Shown: positions 55,694 to 64,000 of the stretch, one piece after another
Layout of the letters: each line of letters starts with the position of its first letter
Position numbering within the stretch: the first letter of the stretch is position 1
Source: Mycolicibacterium sp. P1-5
GTDB taxonomy: Bacteria > Actinomycetota > Actinomycetes > Mycobacteriales > Mycobacteriaceae
Direction of reading: 5' to 3'
DNA: 64,000 nucleotides
Assembly: GCF_008329565.1 (NCBI RefSeq)
Contig: NZ_NPKT01000004.1
Coordinates: forward strand, 62,001-126,000
Notes under the pieces: generated by a model
Database searches by the model: none
What the model saw: the letters and a program-made list of their open reading frames with translations, nothing else
What the model was told of the DNA's origin: nothing
Position numbers and translations under genes: made by a program

Positions 55694-57403
55694 GTGAGCG
55701 TCGCCGAGTCGGAGCCGACCGAAGCCGCCGACTCGAAGGGGGCCGCCCCCGAGTCGGAAAACGAGTTCAAACCGGACTGGTGGCAACGGCGCTACACGTT
55801 CACCGGGACCGCGGTCGGCCTACTGTTTCTGGGCCTGTCCCTGAGCCCGTCGCTGCTGCCGCGCGGGCCGCTGTTCCAGGGTCTGGTCAGCGGGGCCGCG
55901 GGCGCGGTCGGCTACGGGCTGGGCGTCTTCGCCGTCTGGCTGGTGCGCTTCATGTTGTCGCGGCCCACCAGCCCACACCCGCCGCGGTGGGCGTGGCCGG
56001 TGCTCATCGTCGTTGGAATCATCTGGCTGGTCTTCACGATCTACTGGTTCCACGTCTGGCAGGACCACGTCCGCGACCTGATGGGCGTGCCCCGGCTGAA
56101 GTGGTACAACTACCCGCAAGCGGGCATCATCGGCGTAGTCGTGCTGTTCGCGTTCGTCGAAATCGGCCAGCTGGTCGGCAAACTCGTCAGATACCTGGTG
56201 CGTCTGCTGAATCGCTATGCGCCGCCTCGGGTTTCAGCCGTGGTCGTGGTGGTACTGCTGCTGAGCTTGACGATCGCAATCCTCAACGGCGTGGTGGTCC
56301 GGGGCGGAATGAGCTTTCTGAACAGCACATTCGCCTCGGTCAACGACGAAATGGATGCCGACAACCCTGCGCCGACCACCCCGCTACGCTCCGGCGGCCC
56401 GGGCTCGTTGGTCGCCTGGGACACCGTCGGCCATCAGGGGCGCACTTTCGTCGCGGGCGGACCCACCGTCAAGGAGCTGACCACATTCAACGGCGCTCCG
56501 GCGGTCGAACCGATCCGTGCGTACGCGGGCAAGAACTCCGCCAGGGGAATCAAGGCCACCGCCGAGCTTGCCGCTCGAGAGCTGGAGCGCACCGGCGGGT
56601 TCAAGCGCAAGGTGATCGCCGTCGCGACGACGACGGGAACCGGCTGGATCAACGAGGCCGAAGCCTCCGCACTGGAGTACATGTACAACGGCGACACCGC
56701 GATCGTCAGCATGCAGTACTCGTTCCTGCCGAGTTGGCTGTCGTTCCTGGTGGACAAGGAGAACGCCCGCCAGGCCGGCCAAGCCTTGTTCGAAGCGGTC
56801 GACGCGCGACTGCGTGAGATCCCCGAGGCGCAGCGGCCCAAGATCGTGGTGTTCGGCGAAAGCCTGGGATCCTTCGGCGGGGAGGCGCCGTTCCTGAGCC
56901 CGAACAACATCATCGCCCGCACCAACGGAGCGTTGTTCTCCGGCCCGACGTTCAACAACACGATGTGGGACTACGTCACCGTCAACCGCGACACCGGCTC
57001 ACCGATGTGGCTGCCGATCTTCGACGACGGCCAGAACATTCGGTTCGCGGCGCGTCCGGACAACCTGGGCCGTCCCGACAAGCAGTGGGGCTATCCGCGC
57101 GTCGTCTACCTGCAGCACGCATCCGATCCCATCTCGTGGTGGAACCCCAATCTGGTGTTCTCCGAACCGGATTGGCTTCGGGAGGCACGCGGATACGATG
57201 TGTCCCAAGACATGTATTGGATCCCGATCGTGACGTTCCTGCAGGTCTCGGCGGATATGGCGGTTGCCGTCGATGTGCCCGACGGGCACGGGCACCGCTA
57301 TGTGCGTGACGTCGTCAACGCCTGGGCGGCGATCCTGCAGCCGCCGGGGTGGACACCGGAGAAGACCGACCGACTGCGCGGAGTCGTCAAGGCGCCGGAG
57401 TGA
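55694..57403 (+). CDS. Alpha/beta-hydrolase (Abhydrolase_9) membrane protein (Rv1069c-like)
   Basis: A 569-residue protein. Residues 35-205 hold four or five helices (YTFTGTAVGLLFLGLSLSPS, WPVLIVVGIIWLVFTIYWFH, VSAVVVVVLLLSLTIAILNG). The rest is a hydrolase domain on the outer or inner face with the nucleophile elbow IVVFGESLGSFGGEA, an acid region (YLQHASDPISWWNP) and a His in DGHGHRYVRDVV. The lipid or peptide substrate is unknown. It is in line with echA9-echA8 and convergent with the rhodanese gene (17-bp overlap). Confidence 0.88.
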   Translation: MSVAESEPTEAADSKGAAPESENEFKPDWWQRRYTFTGTAVGLLFLGLSLSPSLLPRGPLFQGLVSGAAGAVGYGLGVFAVWLVRFMLSRPTSPHPPRWAWPVLIVVGIIWLVFTIYWFHVWQDHVRDLMGVPRLKWYNYPQAGIIGVVVLFAFVEIGQLVGKLVRYLVRLLNRYAPPRVSAVVVVVLLLSLTIAILNGVVVRGGMSFLNSTFASVNDEMDADNPAPTTPLRSGGPGSLVAWDTVGHQGRTFVAGGPTVKELTTFNGAPAVEPIRAYAGKNSARGIKATAELAARELERTGGFKRKVIAVATTTGTGWINEAEASALEYMYNGDTAIVSMQYSFLPSWLSFLVDKENARQAGQALFEAVDARLREIPEAQRPKIVVFGESLGSFGGEAPFLSPNNIIARTNGALFSGPTFNNTMWDYVTVNRDTGSPMWLPIFDDGQNIRFAARPDNLGRPDKQWGYPRVVYLQHASDPISWWNPNLVFSEPDWLREARGYDVSQDMYWIPIVTFLQVSADMAVAVDVPDGHGHRYVRDVVNAWAAILQPPGWTPEKTDRLRGVVKAPE

Positions 57404-57788
57404 GTTCACTGAGTTCGGCGAGCACGCCCGACTCGACCAGCGCGTGGTAGCCCCCGACGACGTCGGTCGCCCGGTGCAGCCCGAGGTCCTGTAGCGCGGC
57501 CGCGGCCAGGCTCGAGGTGTATCCCTGCGAGCACAGCACGACCCACTCGACGTCGTCGTCCTTCGCTTGCGGCAGGCGCGCGTCGCTGGTCGGATCGCAC
57601 CGCCACTCCAGCACATTGCGTTCGATGACCAGAGCGGCCGGCGCCTCACCCTCGGCGGCCCGCTGCGCGGCCGGACGGATGTCCACCAGGAGTGCCCCGC
57701 GCCGGAGGGCGTCCGGAATTTCCTCGGCACCAAGCCGGCTCAGCCGCCCTCGGGCGTCGGCCAGGATTCGGTCGATTCGGCTTGTCAT
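57387..57788 (-). CDS. Rhodanese-domain sulfurtransferase (Rv1066-like)
   Basis: A 133-residue single rhodanese domain. LLVDIRPAAQRAAEGE is the CH2A-like segment and WVVLCSQGYTSSLAAAALQD carries the active-site loop with catalytic Cys86. Rhodaneses move sulfane sulfur, for example from thiosulfate or glutathione/mycothiol persulfide. It follows the cysteine-dioxygenase gene by 7 bp on the same strand, so the two form a sulfur-metabolism operon. Confidence 0.9.
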   Translation of the reverse strand: MTSRIDRILADARGRLSRLGAEEIPDALRRGALLVDIRPAAQRAAEGEAPAALVIERNVLEWRCDPTSDARLPQAKDDDVEWVVLCSQGYTSSLAAAALQDLGLHRATDVVGGYHALVESGVLAELSELTPAP

Positions 57789-57795
57789 GACTTCC

Positions 57796-58353
57796 TCATC
57801 CTTCAGGACCGTCGGTCAGCTCGGTGCGGGTGCGCCGCAGGGTGTTGCGTTCGGTCACTTCGTAATACGACATCGCGGTCAACGGCGGTGAGTAGGCGTG
57901 CACGCTGAGAGTCGCAGACGCGGGTGCAGGGACGGCCGGGGCGCCGACCACGTCGTGCACCCAGCCGAGCGGGAAGGCCGCCTGATCTCCGGCATCGAGG
58001 CGCCGGCGGTGCAATCGTTCACCGTCCCAACGGTATTCGTGTAGCGCGCCGGAGAGCACGGTGAGCGCACCGAGCGAGCCACCGTGGTCGTGCAATTCGG
58101 TGGTGTGGCCGGGCACCCAGCTGATCAACCAGACGTCGAGCTCGTCGTCGGCGTGCAACCGGGTGTACCACCGTTCGTCGGTGGGCGGACCACCGGCCGG
58201 CAGCAGTTCATCGAATCGACCGCCCAGCACCTCATCGGCGTACTGGTCGGTGGCGCGCATCAGGTCGGGCAACCGCAACCGAGTGGGTGCGGAAACCGCT
58301 GGTGCGATGGACGGGAACGTGGCAAGGGAAAGGGCAGCGCCCGAATACGGCAT
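57796..58353 (-). CDS. Cysteine dioxygenase type I-like cupin (Rv1065-like)
   Basis: A 185-residue cupin. The iron ligands are His88 and His90 in TTELHDHGGSLG and His133 in FPLGWVHDVVG, the three-His site of thiol dioxygenases. DERWYTRLH supplies the Arg that binds the carboxylate. It probably oxidises cysteine or a related thiol to the sulfinate. Pairing with a rhodanese 7 bp downstream is common where sulfite or thiosulfate is handled. Confidence 0.88.
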   Translation of the reverse strand: MPYSGAALSLATFPSIAPAVSAPTRLRLPDLMRATDQYADEVLGGRFDELLPAGGPPTDERWYTRLHADDELDVWLISWVPGHTTELHDHGGSLGALTVLSGALHEYRWDGERLHRRRLDAGDQAAFPLGWVHDVVGAPAVPAPASATLSVHAYSPPLTAMSYYEVTERNTLRRTRTELTDGPEG

Positions 58354-58456
58354 GACAGGAGACTTTCGGCAGAATTGCAGGGGCAGATCGGGGGGCGGCT
58401 AACGCCGACAACACTCCCGAAACCCACTGCGCTCCGTCATGGCCGCCAGTGTTGCA

Positions 58457-58462
58457 TAGATT
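58457..58462 (+). promoter_or_regulatory. -10 box, leaderless promoter of lpqV
   Basis: TAGATT followed by 6 nt and ATG at 58469, with no Shine-Dalgarno. Confidence 0.6.
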
Positions 58463-58468
58463 GAGATC

Positions 58469-58909
58469 ATGCGCTCCCACCGTTGTCGCTCCCTGTCCAT
58501 CGCCGCGGCGTGCGCTGCAGCCGTGGCCGCCGTCCTGACGGCATGCTCGTCGGGTGGCGGCGGCCATACCCCTTCCTCGGCGCCGGCACCGTCGAGCAGT
58601 GGACCCTCGACGGAAGCTGCGTCGCCGTCGGGCACGATCGGCACCTCGCCGGGCGGTGTCACCACTCGAATTGACGCCCCCGCTGAATCGACCGAAGAAC
58701 AATATGCGCAGGCCTGCATGGCCACCAAGAAGTGGATGGAAGCCAAGGGCGGCGATCCGGCGGCGTTGGTCGAACCGTTCCTCAAGGATCTGCAGGGCAA
58801 CGCCGCCCCCGGTCCGGCGACGTTCAACAGCACGTGGGGACAGTTGTCGACGGCACAGCAGGCCGCTGTGATCGTCGCAGTGAAGGCGGCCGCCGAGGGC
58901 GGCTGCTGA
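58469..58909 (+). CDS. lpqV: Lipoprotein LpqV-like
   Basis: A 146-residue lipoprotein. The signal peptide AAACAAAVAAVLTACSSGGG has the lipobox LTAC (acylated Cys at 26). A Ser/Pro/Gly-rich linker (28-70) leads to a small helical domain (EEQYAQACMATKKWMEAKGG, then STAQQAAVIVAVKAAAEGGC) with two cysteines that may pair. Position next to the Rv1065-Rv1066-like genes matches lpqV (Rv1064c). Function is unknown. Confidence 0.82.
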   Translation: MRSHRCRSLSIAAACAAAVAAVLTACSSGGGGHTPSSAPAPSSSGPSTEAASPSGTIGTSPGGVTTRIDAPAESTEEQYAQACMATKKWMEAKGGDPAALVEPFLKDLQGNAAPGPATFNSTWGQLSTAQQAAVIVAVKAAAEGGC

Positions 58910-59073
58910 CCGTTGCAATCATGGTTAGTAAAAGTCCACCACTGTGGCGATTACTGCCAGCCATCGTTCACTTGCTGCCAGCGGAATTAATTGCCTGACC
59001 TCGCGGTTTACCTGTAAGTAATCGATCGGCGCAAGCCGGTCGGCAGAGGAAACCAAAGAAGAGGCACATCATC

Positions 59074-59259
59074 ATGACCAAGTACGCGGTCGCGGGCCTT
59101 CTCGGCACCGCGATGAGCGCGGTCGTCATCGGCCTGGCGGCCCCCGCCGTCGCCGCCCCCAGCGGGTCCGGTGACGCCCGCGGCACCACAATCGACTCGC
59201 TCGGATACACCGTCGGTGGCGACAACCTCGGCACGATCGACGTGATCCAGCGCGACTGA
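59074..59259 (+). CDS. Small secreted protein
   Basis: A 61-residue product. The first 28 residues (YAVAGLLGTAMSAVVIGLAA then PAVAA-P) form a typical Sec signal with an AVA-A-type cleavage site, leaving a mature peptide of about 33 residues, PSGSGDARGTTIDSLGYTVG and onward. Small secreted proteins with this layout are numerous in mycobacteria. GAAGAGG precedes the ATG, and a strong hairpin terminator follows 30 bp after the stop, so it is a monocistronic unit. Confidence 0.75.
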   Translation: MTKYAVAGLLGTAMSAVVIGLAAPAVAAPSGSGDARGTTIDSLGYTVGGDNLGTIDVIQRD

Positions 59260-59289
59260 ACGCGGGCGCGATGACGCGCACCGCGACCG

Positions 59290-59316
59290 AAGGGCATCCC
59301 GAAAGGGGTGCCCTTT
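59290..59316 (+). terminator. Intrinsic terminator after the small secreted protein gene
   Basis: AAGGGCATCCC and GGGGTGCCCTT form an 11-bp stem (one G-U pair) closed by a GAAA tetraloop, followed by T-rich CGCTTTC. Confidence 0.8.
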
Positions 59317-59342
59317 CGCTTTCGGCAAGCAGAATGGAGCGC

Positions 59343-60404
59343 ATGGCCGATCACTCAAACACCGGCCGGGTCGCACTGTCGCTGGGCAGCGGCGGCGCGC
59401 GGGGCTACGCACACATCGGCGTCATCGACGAACTGACACGTCGTGGCTACGAGATCGTCGGTGTCGCCGGGTCGTCGATGGGCGCTCTGGTCGGCGGTCT
59501 GCACGCCGCCGGCAAACTCGACGAATTCTCGGAATGGGCCCAGACTTTGACGCAGCGGGCCGTGCTGCGACTACTCGATCCGTCGATCACGGCCGCCGGT
59601 GTGCTGCGTGCCGAGAAAATCCTCGACGCCGTACGGGACATCCTCGGCGACGTCACCATCGAAGACCTGCCGATCCCCTACACCGCGGTGGCCACCGACC
59701 TGATCGCAGGCAAATCGGTGTGGCTGCAACGTGGGGCGGTCGATGCGGCGATCCGCGCCTCGATCGCGATCCCGGGCGTCATCATCCCCCATGTTCTCGA
59801 TGGCAGGTTGCTCGCGGACGGCGGAATCCTCGACCCATTGCCGTTGGCTCCGATCGCCGCGGTCAGGGCCGATCTGACCATTGCGATCAGCCTGTCCGGT
59901 CCCGATCCGGAAGGCAGCCATGACAGCACCGGCACACCCGAACCGGGCACCAGCAGCGAGTGGCTCAGCCGGTTGCTGCGCAGCACCTCGGCACTGCTGG
60001 ACACCACTACCGCCCGCTCGATTCTCGACACGCCCGCGGCCAGGTCGATGCTCAGCCGATTCGGCACTGGTTCGGACGGCGAAGATGCCGACTACGGCGA
60101 GGACGCCGAGCCGAGCAGTGCCGATCAGCTGATCGACAGTTCACGGGAAGTCCCGATCCCCAAACTCGGCAGCTTCGCGGTGATGAACCGCACGATCGAC
60201 ATCGCGCAGGCCGCGCTTGCCCGCCATCAGATGGCGGCCTATCCGCCCGACCTGCTCATCGAAGTGCCTCGAACCGCTTGCCGCAGTTTGGAATTCCATC
60301 GCGCCGCCGAGCTGATCGAGCTTGGCCGGCAGCTTGCCGCCAAGGCTATGGACGGTTACCGCAACACCGGTCCGGAAATCATCATCACGCCAGAAACTCC
60401 GTGA
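59343..60404 (+). CDS. Patatin-like phospholipase (Rv1063c-like)
   Basis: A 353-residue patatin-fold lipase. The oxyanion loop is LSLGSGGARGYAHIGV, the nucleophile Ser45 is in VAGSSMGALVGG, and the catalytic Asp is in LLADGGILDP. A C-terminal region (residues 215-353) with an acidic insert (GSDGEDADYGEDAEPSS) follows. It should hydrolyse acyl esters of phospholipids, probably intracellularly. GGAG lies 6 nt before the ATG. It is convergent, with a 20-bp overlap, with a second patatin-like gene. Confidence 0.9.
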   Translation: MADHSNTGRVALSLGSGGARGYAHIGVIDELTRRGYEIVGVAGSSMGALVGGLHAAGKLDEFSEWAQTLTQRAVLRLLDPSITAAGVLRAEKILDAVRDILGDVTIEDLPIPYTAVATDLIAGKSVWLQRGAVDAAIRASIAIPGVIIPHVLDGRLLADGGILDPLPLAPIAAVRADLTIAISLSGPDPEGSHDSTGTPEPGTSSEWLSRLLRSTSALLDTTTARSILDTPAARSMLSRFGTGSDGEDADYGEDAEPSSADQLIDSSREVPIPKLGSFAVMNRTIDIAQAALARHQMAAYPPDLLIEVPRTACRSLEFHRAAELIELGRQLAAKAMDGYRNTGPEIIITPETP

Positions 60405-61254
60405 CCGCCGCCGCCACCCGGCGCCCCTGGTCACGTCCGGCCAGTGCCGACGGAATCCGGCAACGCGGGTCCAGCGGGTTGGGTCCGAATGCGGTCAGCG
60501 ACGCGTCGTCGGCGAAGACGGTGAAGGTGCGCGCGCTGAACGCGGCGATCTCGGCGGCGGTGCCGCTACTGAACGGTGACGGAGCCGATTCGCTTGCCGG
60601 CACCAAAATCACCGCCGTTGCGCAGTCCGTGGCCACCCCGGTGTGCACCGCACTGCTGACGCCGCCGTCCATGTAGCGCCGGTCGCCGATTGTCACCGGC
60701 GGCCAGGTTCCCGGAACCGCACAACTGGCGGCCACGGCGTCGACGAGGTCTACCCCCGAAGACGGGTCGAACACCGCCAGTTCCCCGGTCGCGGTGTCGA
60801 TTGCGGTGATTCGGAGATCCTGCTCCGGCCAACGATGTTCGGGGAGTCGCGCTTCGATGACACGCCTGCGGATCGGCTCGCTGACGGTGGGCGTATCCAG
60901 GGCGACGGTGCCGATCCGCCGCAGCTTCTCCGTCAGCTCACCGGGGTGTGCCATCGCGGTCAGGAACAGCGCGGAGATCGCATCGATGTCGACGCCCGAG
61001 TCGATCTCGGCAGATGTCCCGGCCGTCTGACGTTCGAAAAGCTGCTCCAGCGACAGCGAACTGCTGATCTGTGCCGCGACCGTCGAGCCCGCCGATGTCC
61101 CAACCAGGACATCGGACTCCAGCAGCGCCTGGGCGGTAGCTGGCGCTTCGTCGGCGATCCCGCGCAGAACGCCGGTCTCCCAGCCGATGCCGGCGATGCC
61201 TCCACCGGCCAGTATCAGGGCACGTTTCGTCCTCACAGCGTGCGAGTCTGCCAT
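60385..61254 (-). CDS. Patatin-like phospholipase (Rv1062-like)
   Basis: A 289-residue patatin-fold protein with ALILAGGGIAGIGWETGVL (oxyanion loop), Ser54 in LVGTSAGSTVAAQ and Asp in RYMDGGVSSAVH. It differs strongly from the convergent patatin gene, so the pair is not a recent duplication. A lipid acyl hydrolase role is inferred from the family. Confidence 0.9.
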   Translation of the reverse strand: MADSHAVRTKRALILAGGGIAGIGWETGVLRGIADEAPATAQALLESDVLVGTSAGSTVAAQISSSLSLEQLFERQTAGTSAEIDSGVDIDAISALFLTAMAHPGELTEKLRRIGTVALDTPTVSEPIRRRVIEARLPEHRWPEQDLRITAIDTATGELAVFDPSSGVDLVDAVAASCAVPGTWPPVTIGDRRYMDGGVSSAVHTGVATDCATAVILVPASESAPSPFSSGTAAEIAAFSARTFTVFADDASLTAFGPNPLDPRCRIPSALAGRDQGRRVAAAVTEFLA

Positions 61255-61285
61255 CCAGTCGTAAGTGCTTGAGGCCCAGGGTCAT

Positions 61286-61768
61286 TCATGGAGTCGACCG
61301 TGAGAGCGAGTCGGAGAGGGTGCTCAGCGCCTGTTTGGCGTAGCCGCGCCAGATTCGGGCGAACACCGGAAGCGCGCGAGCAGTCAGCGCCGACTTCGGG
61401 TGCAGCGTCCATCGCCAGGTCACCTCGGCGCCGGTGCCGTGCTCGCTGAATGCCCAAAGCCCTTCGACGTGCTCGATCAGCGGCGCCATTGCGCCCTTGA
61501 CGTCGGTGAGGGTGTAGCCGAAGGCGTGCGGTGAATCGACGCGGGTCAGCGTCTCCCGCATGCCCCCTCCCCCGGTCAGGGCGATGCGACGGGTCTGCCC
61601 CACCGACGACCAGTCGCCGGTTTGGTCATACACGGCCTTGATCGGCGGGATCGGCCCGTACCAACGGTTGAACAGGGTTGGCAGCGGCATCGGCAGCGTC
61701 CTGGCGAACGCATCCGGTACCGCGACGGGGATGACGCGGGACTGCTCGACGACGACGGGGTGGGCCAT
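61286..61768 (-). CDS. SRPBCC (START-like) family protein
   Basis: A 160-residue protein with the helix-grip pattern of polyketide cyclase/START proteins: VVVEQSRVIPVAVPDAFART, then GYTLTDVKGAMAPLIEHVEG and VTWRWTLHPK, ending in a long C-terminal helix (IWRGYAKQALSTLSDSL). These bind hydrophobic ligands. A TATCAT -10 box lies 7 nt before the ATG. It lies 14 bp downstream of the reductase-like gene on the same strand. Confidence 0.85.
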   Translation of the reverse strand: MAHPVVVEQSRVIPVAVPDAFARTLPMPLPTLFNRWYGPIPPIKAVYDQTGDWSSVGQTRRIALTGGGGMRETLTRVDSPHAFGYTLTDVKGAMAPLIEHVEGLWAFSEHGTGAEVTWRWTLHPKSALTARALPVFARIWRGYAKQALSTLSDSLSRSTP

Positions 61769-61775
61769 TCGGGAG

Positions 61776-61781
61776 ATGATA
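61776..61781 (-). promoter_or_regulatory. -10 box, leaderless promoter of the SRPBCC gene
   Basis: On the minus strand TATCAT, then 7 nt, then ATG at 61768. It overlaps the stop region of the preceding gene. Confidence 0.5.
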
Positions 61782-61782
61782 G

Positions 61783-62841
61783 TCAGCGGGCCAGCTGAGG
61801 TGCCGCGCGTCCGGTGATCAGCGGCAGGTCGAAGAAGCTGGCGATGCCGGGCTCGGCCGCACACGTCGCCGGAATGGCGTTGACGCAGTGCGCGGCGGTC
61901 GCCACCACGCCCGGATTGCTCAACAGCCCTTCCTCGACGCTTTCGGGCTGCCAGCCCTTGACCGTGACAAAGGTGTTCGGATTTCCCCGCACCTCCATCT
62001 CGTAGCGTTCACCAGCCGGGCCGAAAGACCATGCGGGATCGAGGTTTTCCTCACCCATGAACCAGTTGACGGTGATGCGCACGACGACCGTGTTGGTCAC
62101 GACCGCATCCCAGTGGAACCGCCGCGCGGCGACCTGGCCGGGCTCGATCACCCCGATCGGCGAGTCGATGGGCGCAGTCGCGACTGCGATTTCCTGCGAG
62201 GTGCGGATCAGGGGTTCGGCGGCGAACCCCAGGCGATCGACAATGAGCCGAACCGACTGGAAGAAACCGCCGTTGAGCAGCTTCTGCATGGGGCCGCTCA
62301 GCGCGCTCTCCGGGGTGCCGCCGAAACCCATCACATGGCGCAGCACGTCGGGCGCACCGTAGGTGCGCAGATCGGAGAACTCCTCCGCGCGGACGTACGT
62401 CACCCCGGTGGACATCACCGACAGCAGCAGCGGAAACAACTCGGTGGCCGCCCCCGGTCCGATGCCGGCACCGTGCAAGGTGACGTTGCCCTCGCGGGCG
62501 GCGGCTTCCAGTGGGGCAGCCTCGGATTCGCTCGGGTAGAACCAGCCAACCGGGCTGACGACGTTCTTTCCGGACCGCAGCAGCGCGGTCACCTCGTCGA
62601 CGTTCGGCAGCAGCGGCGCGTAGATCACCGCGTCGACGTCGAGGGCGAGGATGTCCTCGAGGCGGTTGGTGGCAGTCACCCCCAGCGGTTCGGTGCCGAC
62701 GATCTCGCCGACGTCCTTACCGGCTTTGTCCTCGGAATGCACCCAGCAGCCGGCCAGTTCGAGTTCGGGATGCTCCAGCACACCCTTGATGGCGGCCACC
62801 CCGACCGACCCGGTGGCCCACTGCACGACCCGCAACGCCAT
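61783..62841 (-). CDS. Dihydrodipicolinate reductase-like / amine dehydrogenase family NAD(P)-dependent oxidoreductase (Rv1059-like)
   Basis: A 352-residue protein. It starts with a Rossmann motif [20 protein letters not shown] and continues with [30 protein letters not shown] and [15 protein letters not shown]. It belongs to the DapB-related group that includes 2,4-diaminopentanoate dehydrogenases, common in mycobacteria with unknown substrates. GAGGAG precedes the ATG. It shares a KstR-type operator with the divergent thiolase, which points to sterol or lipid metabolism. Confidence 0.85.
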   Translation of the reverse strand: MALRVVQWATGSVGVAAIKGVLEHPELELAGCWVHSEDKAGKDVGEIVGTEPLGVTATNRLEDILALDVDAVIYAPLLPNVDEVTALLRSGKNVVSPVGWFYPSESEAAPLEAAAREGNVTLHGAGIGPGAATELFPLLLSVMSTGVTYVRAEEFSDLRTYGAPDVLRHVMGFGGTPESALSGPMQKLLNGGFFQSVRLIVDRLGFAAEPLIRTSQEIAVATAPIDSPIGVIEPGQVAARRFHWDAVVTNTVVVRITVNWFMGEENLDPAWSFGPAGERYEMEVRGNPNTFVTVKGWQPESVEEGLLSNPGVVATAAHCVNAIPATCAAEPGIASFFDLPLITGRAAPQLAR

Positions 62842-62859
62842 TGGTGCTCCTCGGGAAAC

Positions 62860-62873
62860 TAGAACGTGTTACA
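62860..62873. promoter_or_regulatory. KstR-type operator between the divergent reductase and thiolase genes
   Basis: TAGAACGTGTTACA fits TnnAACnnGTTnnA at every fixed position. On the minus strand it runs directly into TAGTTT, the likely -10 of the reductase gene. On the plus strand it lies 26 bp before the thiolase -10. One repressor dimer could control both genes. Confidence 0.82.
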
Positions 62874-62899
62874 GACACATGTACACGACTCCCCCGGAG

Positions 62900-62905
62900 T
62901 ATGTT
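62900..62905 (+). promoter_or_regulatory. -10 box, leaderless promoter of the thiolase gene
   Basis: TATGTT followed by 6 nt and ATG at 62912. Confidence 0.6.
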
Positions 62906-62911
62906 GCAGCC

Positions 62912-64000
62912 ATGCCAAACAAGGTCTTCGTCGTCGGGGTCGGGATGACCAAATTCGAGAAGCCGGGTCGTCGCGAAGGCTGGGACTACCCCCAGATGGC
63001 CAACGAGTCGGGTAACAAGGCGCTGGCCGACGCGGGCATCGACTACGCAGAAGTGCAGCAGGGCTACGTCGGCTACTGCTCGGGTGACTCCACCTCCGGG
63101 CAGCGCGCGCTCTACGAGCTCGGCATGACCGGCATCCCGATCGTCAACGTCAACAACAACTGTTCGACGGGCTCGACCGCGCTGTACCTGGCCGCGCAGG
63201 CCATCCGCGGCGGGCTCGCCGACTGCACGATCGCGCTGGGCTTCGAGAAGATGCAGCCCGGTTCACTGGGCGGCGGCGCAGAGGACCGCGAGTCGCCGCT
63301 GATGCGCCACATCGTCGCCCTTAACGAGACCGACTCGATGACGTTCCCGGTGGCGCCGTGGATGTTCGGTGCAGCCGGCCGCGAGCACATGAAGAAGTAC
63401 GGCACCACCGCCGAGCACTTCGCGAAAATCGGTTACAAGAACCACAAGCATTCGGTGAACAACCCGTACGCGCAGTTCCAGGAGGAGTACACCCTCGACG
63501 ACATCCTGGGCGCGAAGATGATCTCCGATCCGTTGACCAAGCTGCAGTGCTCGCCGACCTCGGACGGGTCCGGCGCCGCAATCGTGGCCAGCGAGTCGTT
63601 CGTCGACAAGCACGGCCTCGCCGGTCAGGCCGTCGAGATCGTCGGGCAGGCGATGACCACCGACTTCCAGTCCACCTTCGATGGCAGCGCGGCCAACATC
63701 ATCGGCCACGACATGAATATCCAAGCAGCCCAACAAGTTTACGACCAGTCCGGTCTCGGGCCCGCCGACTTCCAGGTCATCGAGCTGCACGATTGCTTCT
63801 CGGCCAACGAGCTGCTGCTCTATGAAGCCCTTGGTCTGTGCGGTGAGGGCGAGGCGCCCAAGCTGATCGACAACAACGACACCACCTACGGCGGACGCTG
63901 GGTGGTGAACCCGTCGGGTGGGCTGATCTCCAAGGGGCATCCACTGGGCGCAACCGGCCTGGCGCAGTGCGCCGAGCTGACCTGGCAACTGCGCGGCACC
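62912..64000 (+). CDS. Lipid-transfer protein / SCP-x-type thiolase, C-terminus missing
   Basis: The first 363 codons are present; the gene runs off the right edge. It is a thiolase-fold protein of the sterol carrier SCP-x/Ltp group: [20 protein letters not shown] at the start, the Cys region [49 protein letters not shown] and [20 protein letters not shown] with the catalytic His. Related mycobacterial proteins act in sterol side-chain removal. The KstR-type operator upstream fits that. It is divergent from the Rv1059-like gene. Confidence 0.9.
   Translation, partial: MPNKVFVVGVGMTKFEKPGRREGWDYPQMANESGNKALADAGIDYAEVQQGYVGYCSGDSTSGQRALYELGMTGIPIVNVNNNCSTGSTALYLAAQAIRGGLADCTIALGFEKMQPGSLGGGAEDRESPLMRHIVALNETDSMTFPVAPWMFGAAGREHMKKYGTTAEHFAKIGYKNHKHSVNNPYAQFQEEYTLDDILGAKMISDPLTKLQCSPTSDGSGAAIVASESFVDKHGLAGQAVEIVGQAMTTDFQSTFDGSAANIIGHDMNIQAAQQVYDQSGLGPADFQVIELHDCFSANELLLYEALGLCGEGEAPKLIDNNDTTYGGRWVVNPSGGLISKGHPLGATGLAQCAELTWQLRGT

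Overview
The window looks like chromosomal DNA of a mycobacterium, probably an environmental, Mycolicibacterium-type species. It is GC-rich and almost fully coding. The gene order ychF, DUF6542 gene, ispH, xseA-xseB, 3-beta-HSD ... glpX, fum, ... phoH2, desA2, glyA, coaA ... mca, greA, metB, pra-like, cbs, lipU, fadA3, echA9, echA8 ... lpqV, patatins matches, from memory, the M. tuberculosis stretch Rv1112 to Rv1059 read backwards. The PE_PGRS genes and mazEF3 of that stretch are absent. About twenty genes carry a TAnnnT -10 box 6-8 nt before the start codon and no Shine-Dalgarno, which is the mycobacterial leaderless arrangement.

Layout. 1-3100 is accessory: the end of a RibD/DHFR-like gene, a rifampicin ADP-ribosyltransferase (arr) with a rifamycin-associated element upstream, a methyltransferase, a glyoxalase-fold protein, a DUF2834 membrane protein and a frameshifted SHOCT-domain gene. 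3175-9720 is core: ychF, a DUF6542 membrane protein, ispH, a lipid-droplet-type protein, xseA-xseB, and a 3-beta-hydroxysteroid dehydrogenase with a perfect KstR-type operator. 9717-16613 holds a small lipoprotein, a tightly coupled arylsulfatase / HAD hydrolase / formylglycine-generating-enzyme operon, a reductase pair behind a KstR-like palindrome, and an AI-2E-type transporter. 16610-22388 has a DUF4436 protein, a 13E12-type HNH endonuclease, a hydrolase-cyclase fusion, a pyridoxamine-oxidase-like protein, a dienelactone hydrolase and a DUF4245 protein.

22444-33264 is central metabolism and RNA: glpX, fumC, a YihY/BrkB protein, a cation/proton antiporter, a polysaccharide deacetylase and phoH2. 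phoH2 is preceded by an unlisted 37-codon ORF. desA2, a long-form glyA and a DUF885 metallopeptidase-like gene follow. 33295-44235 contains coaA, two tandem paralogous membrane proteins, a 55-bp MIRU-like tandem repeat, a short-chain Z-prenyl synthase, a hemolysin-III protein, a ketosteroid-isomerase-like protein, a thioredoxin/DUF255 protein, mca, a DUF4307 protein, greA with a structured leader, and a GPP34 protein. 44227-48206 is transsulfuration (metB, cbs) around two tandem Pra-like RDD proteins.

48240-57403 is lipid and acyl-CoA chemistry: lipU, a GDSL esterase, fadA3, echA9-echA8 and an Abhydrolase_9 membrane protein. It is interrupted by a DUF559 nuclease-like gene with unusual flanking repeats and by a Bax-inhibitor protein. 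57387-64000 has a rhodanese / cysteine-dioxygenase pair, lpqV, a small secreted protein, two patatin-like phospholipases, an SRPBCC protein, and a divergent pair (a DapB-like reductase and a lipid-transfer thiolase) sharing a perfect KstR-type operator. The window ends inside the thiolase gene.

Three KstR-type operators, 3-beta-HSD, a KSI-fold protein and the thiolase together suggest sterol catabolism. I saw no tRNA, rRNA, CRISPR array or complete insertion sequence, and no gene-free stretch exceeds 300 bases.
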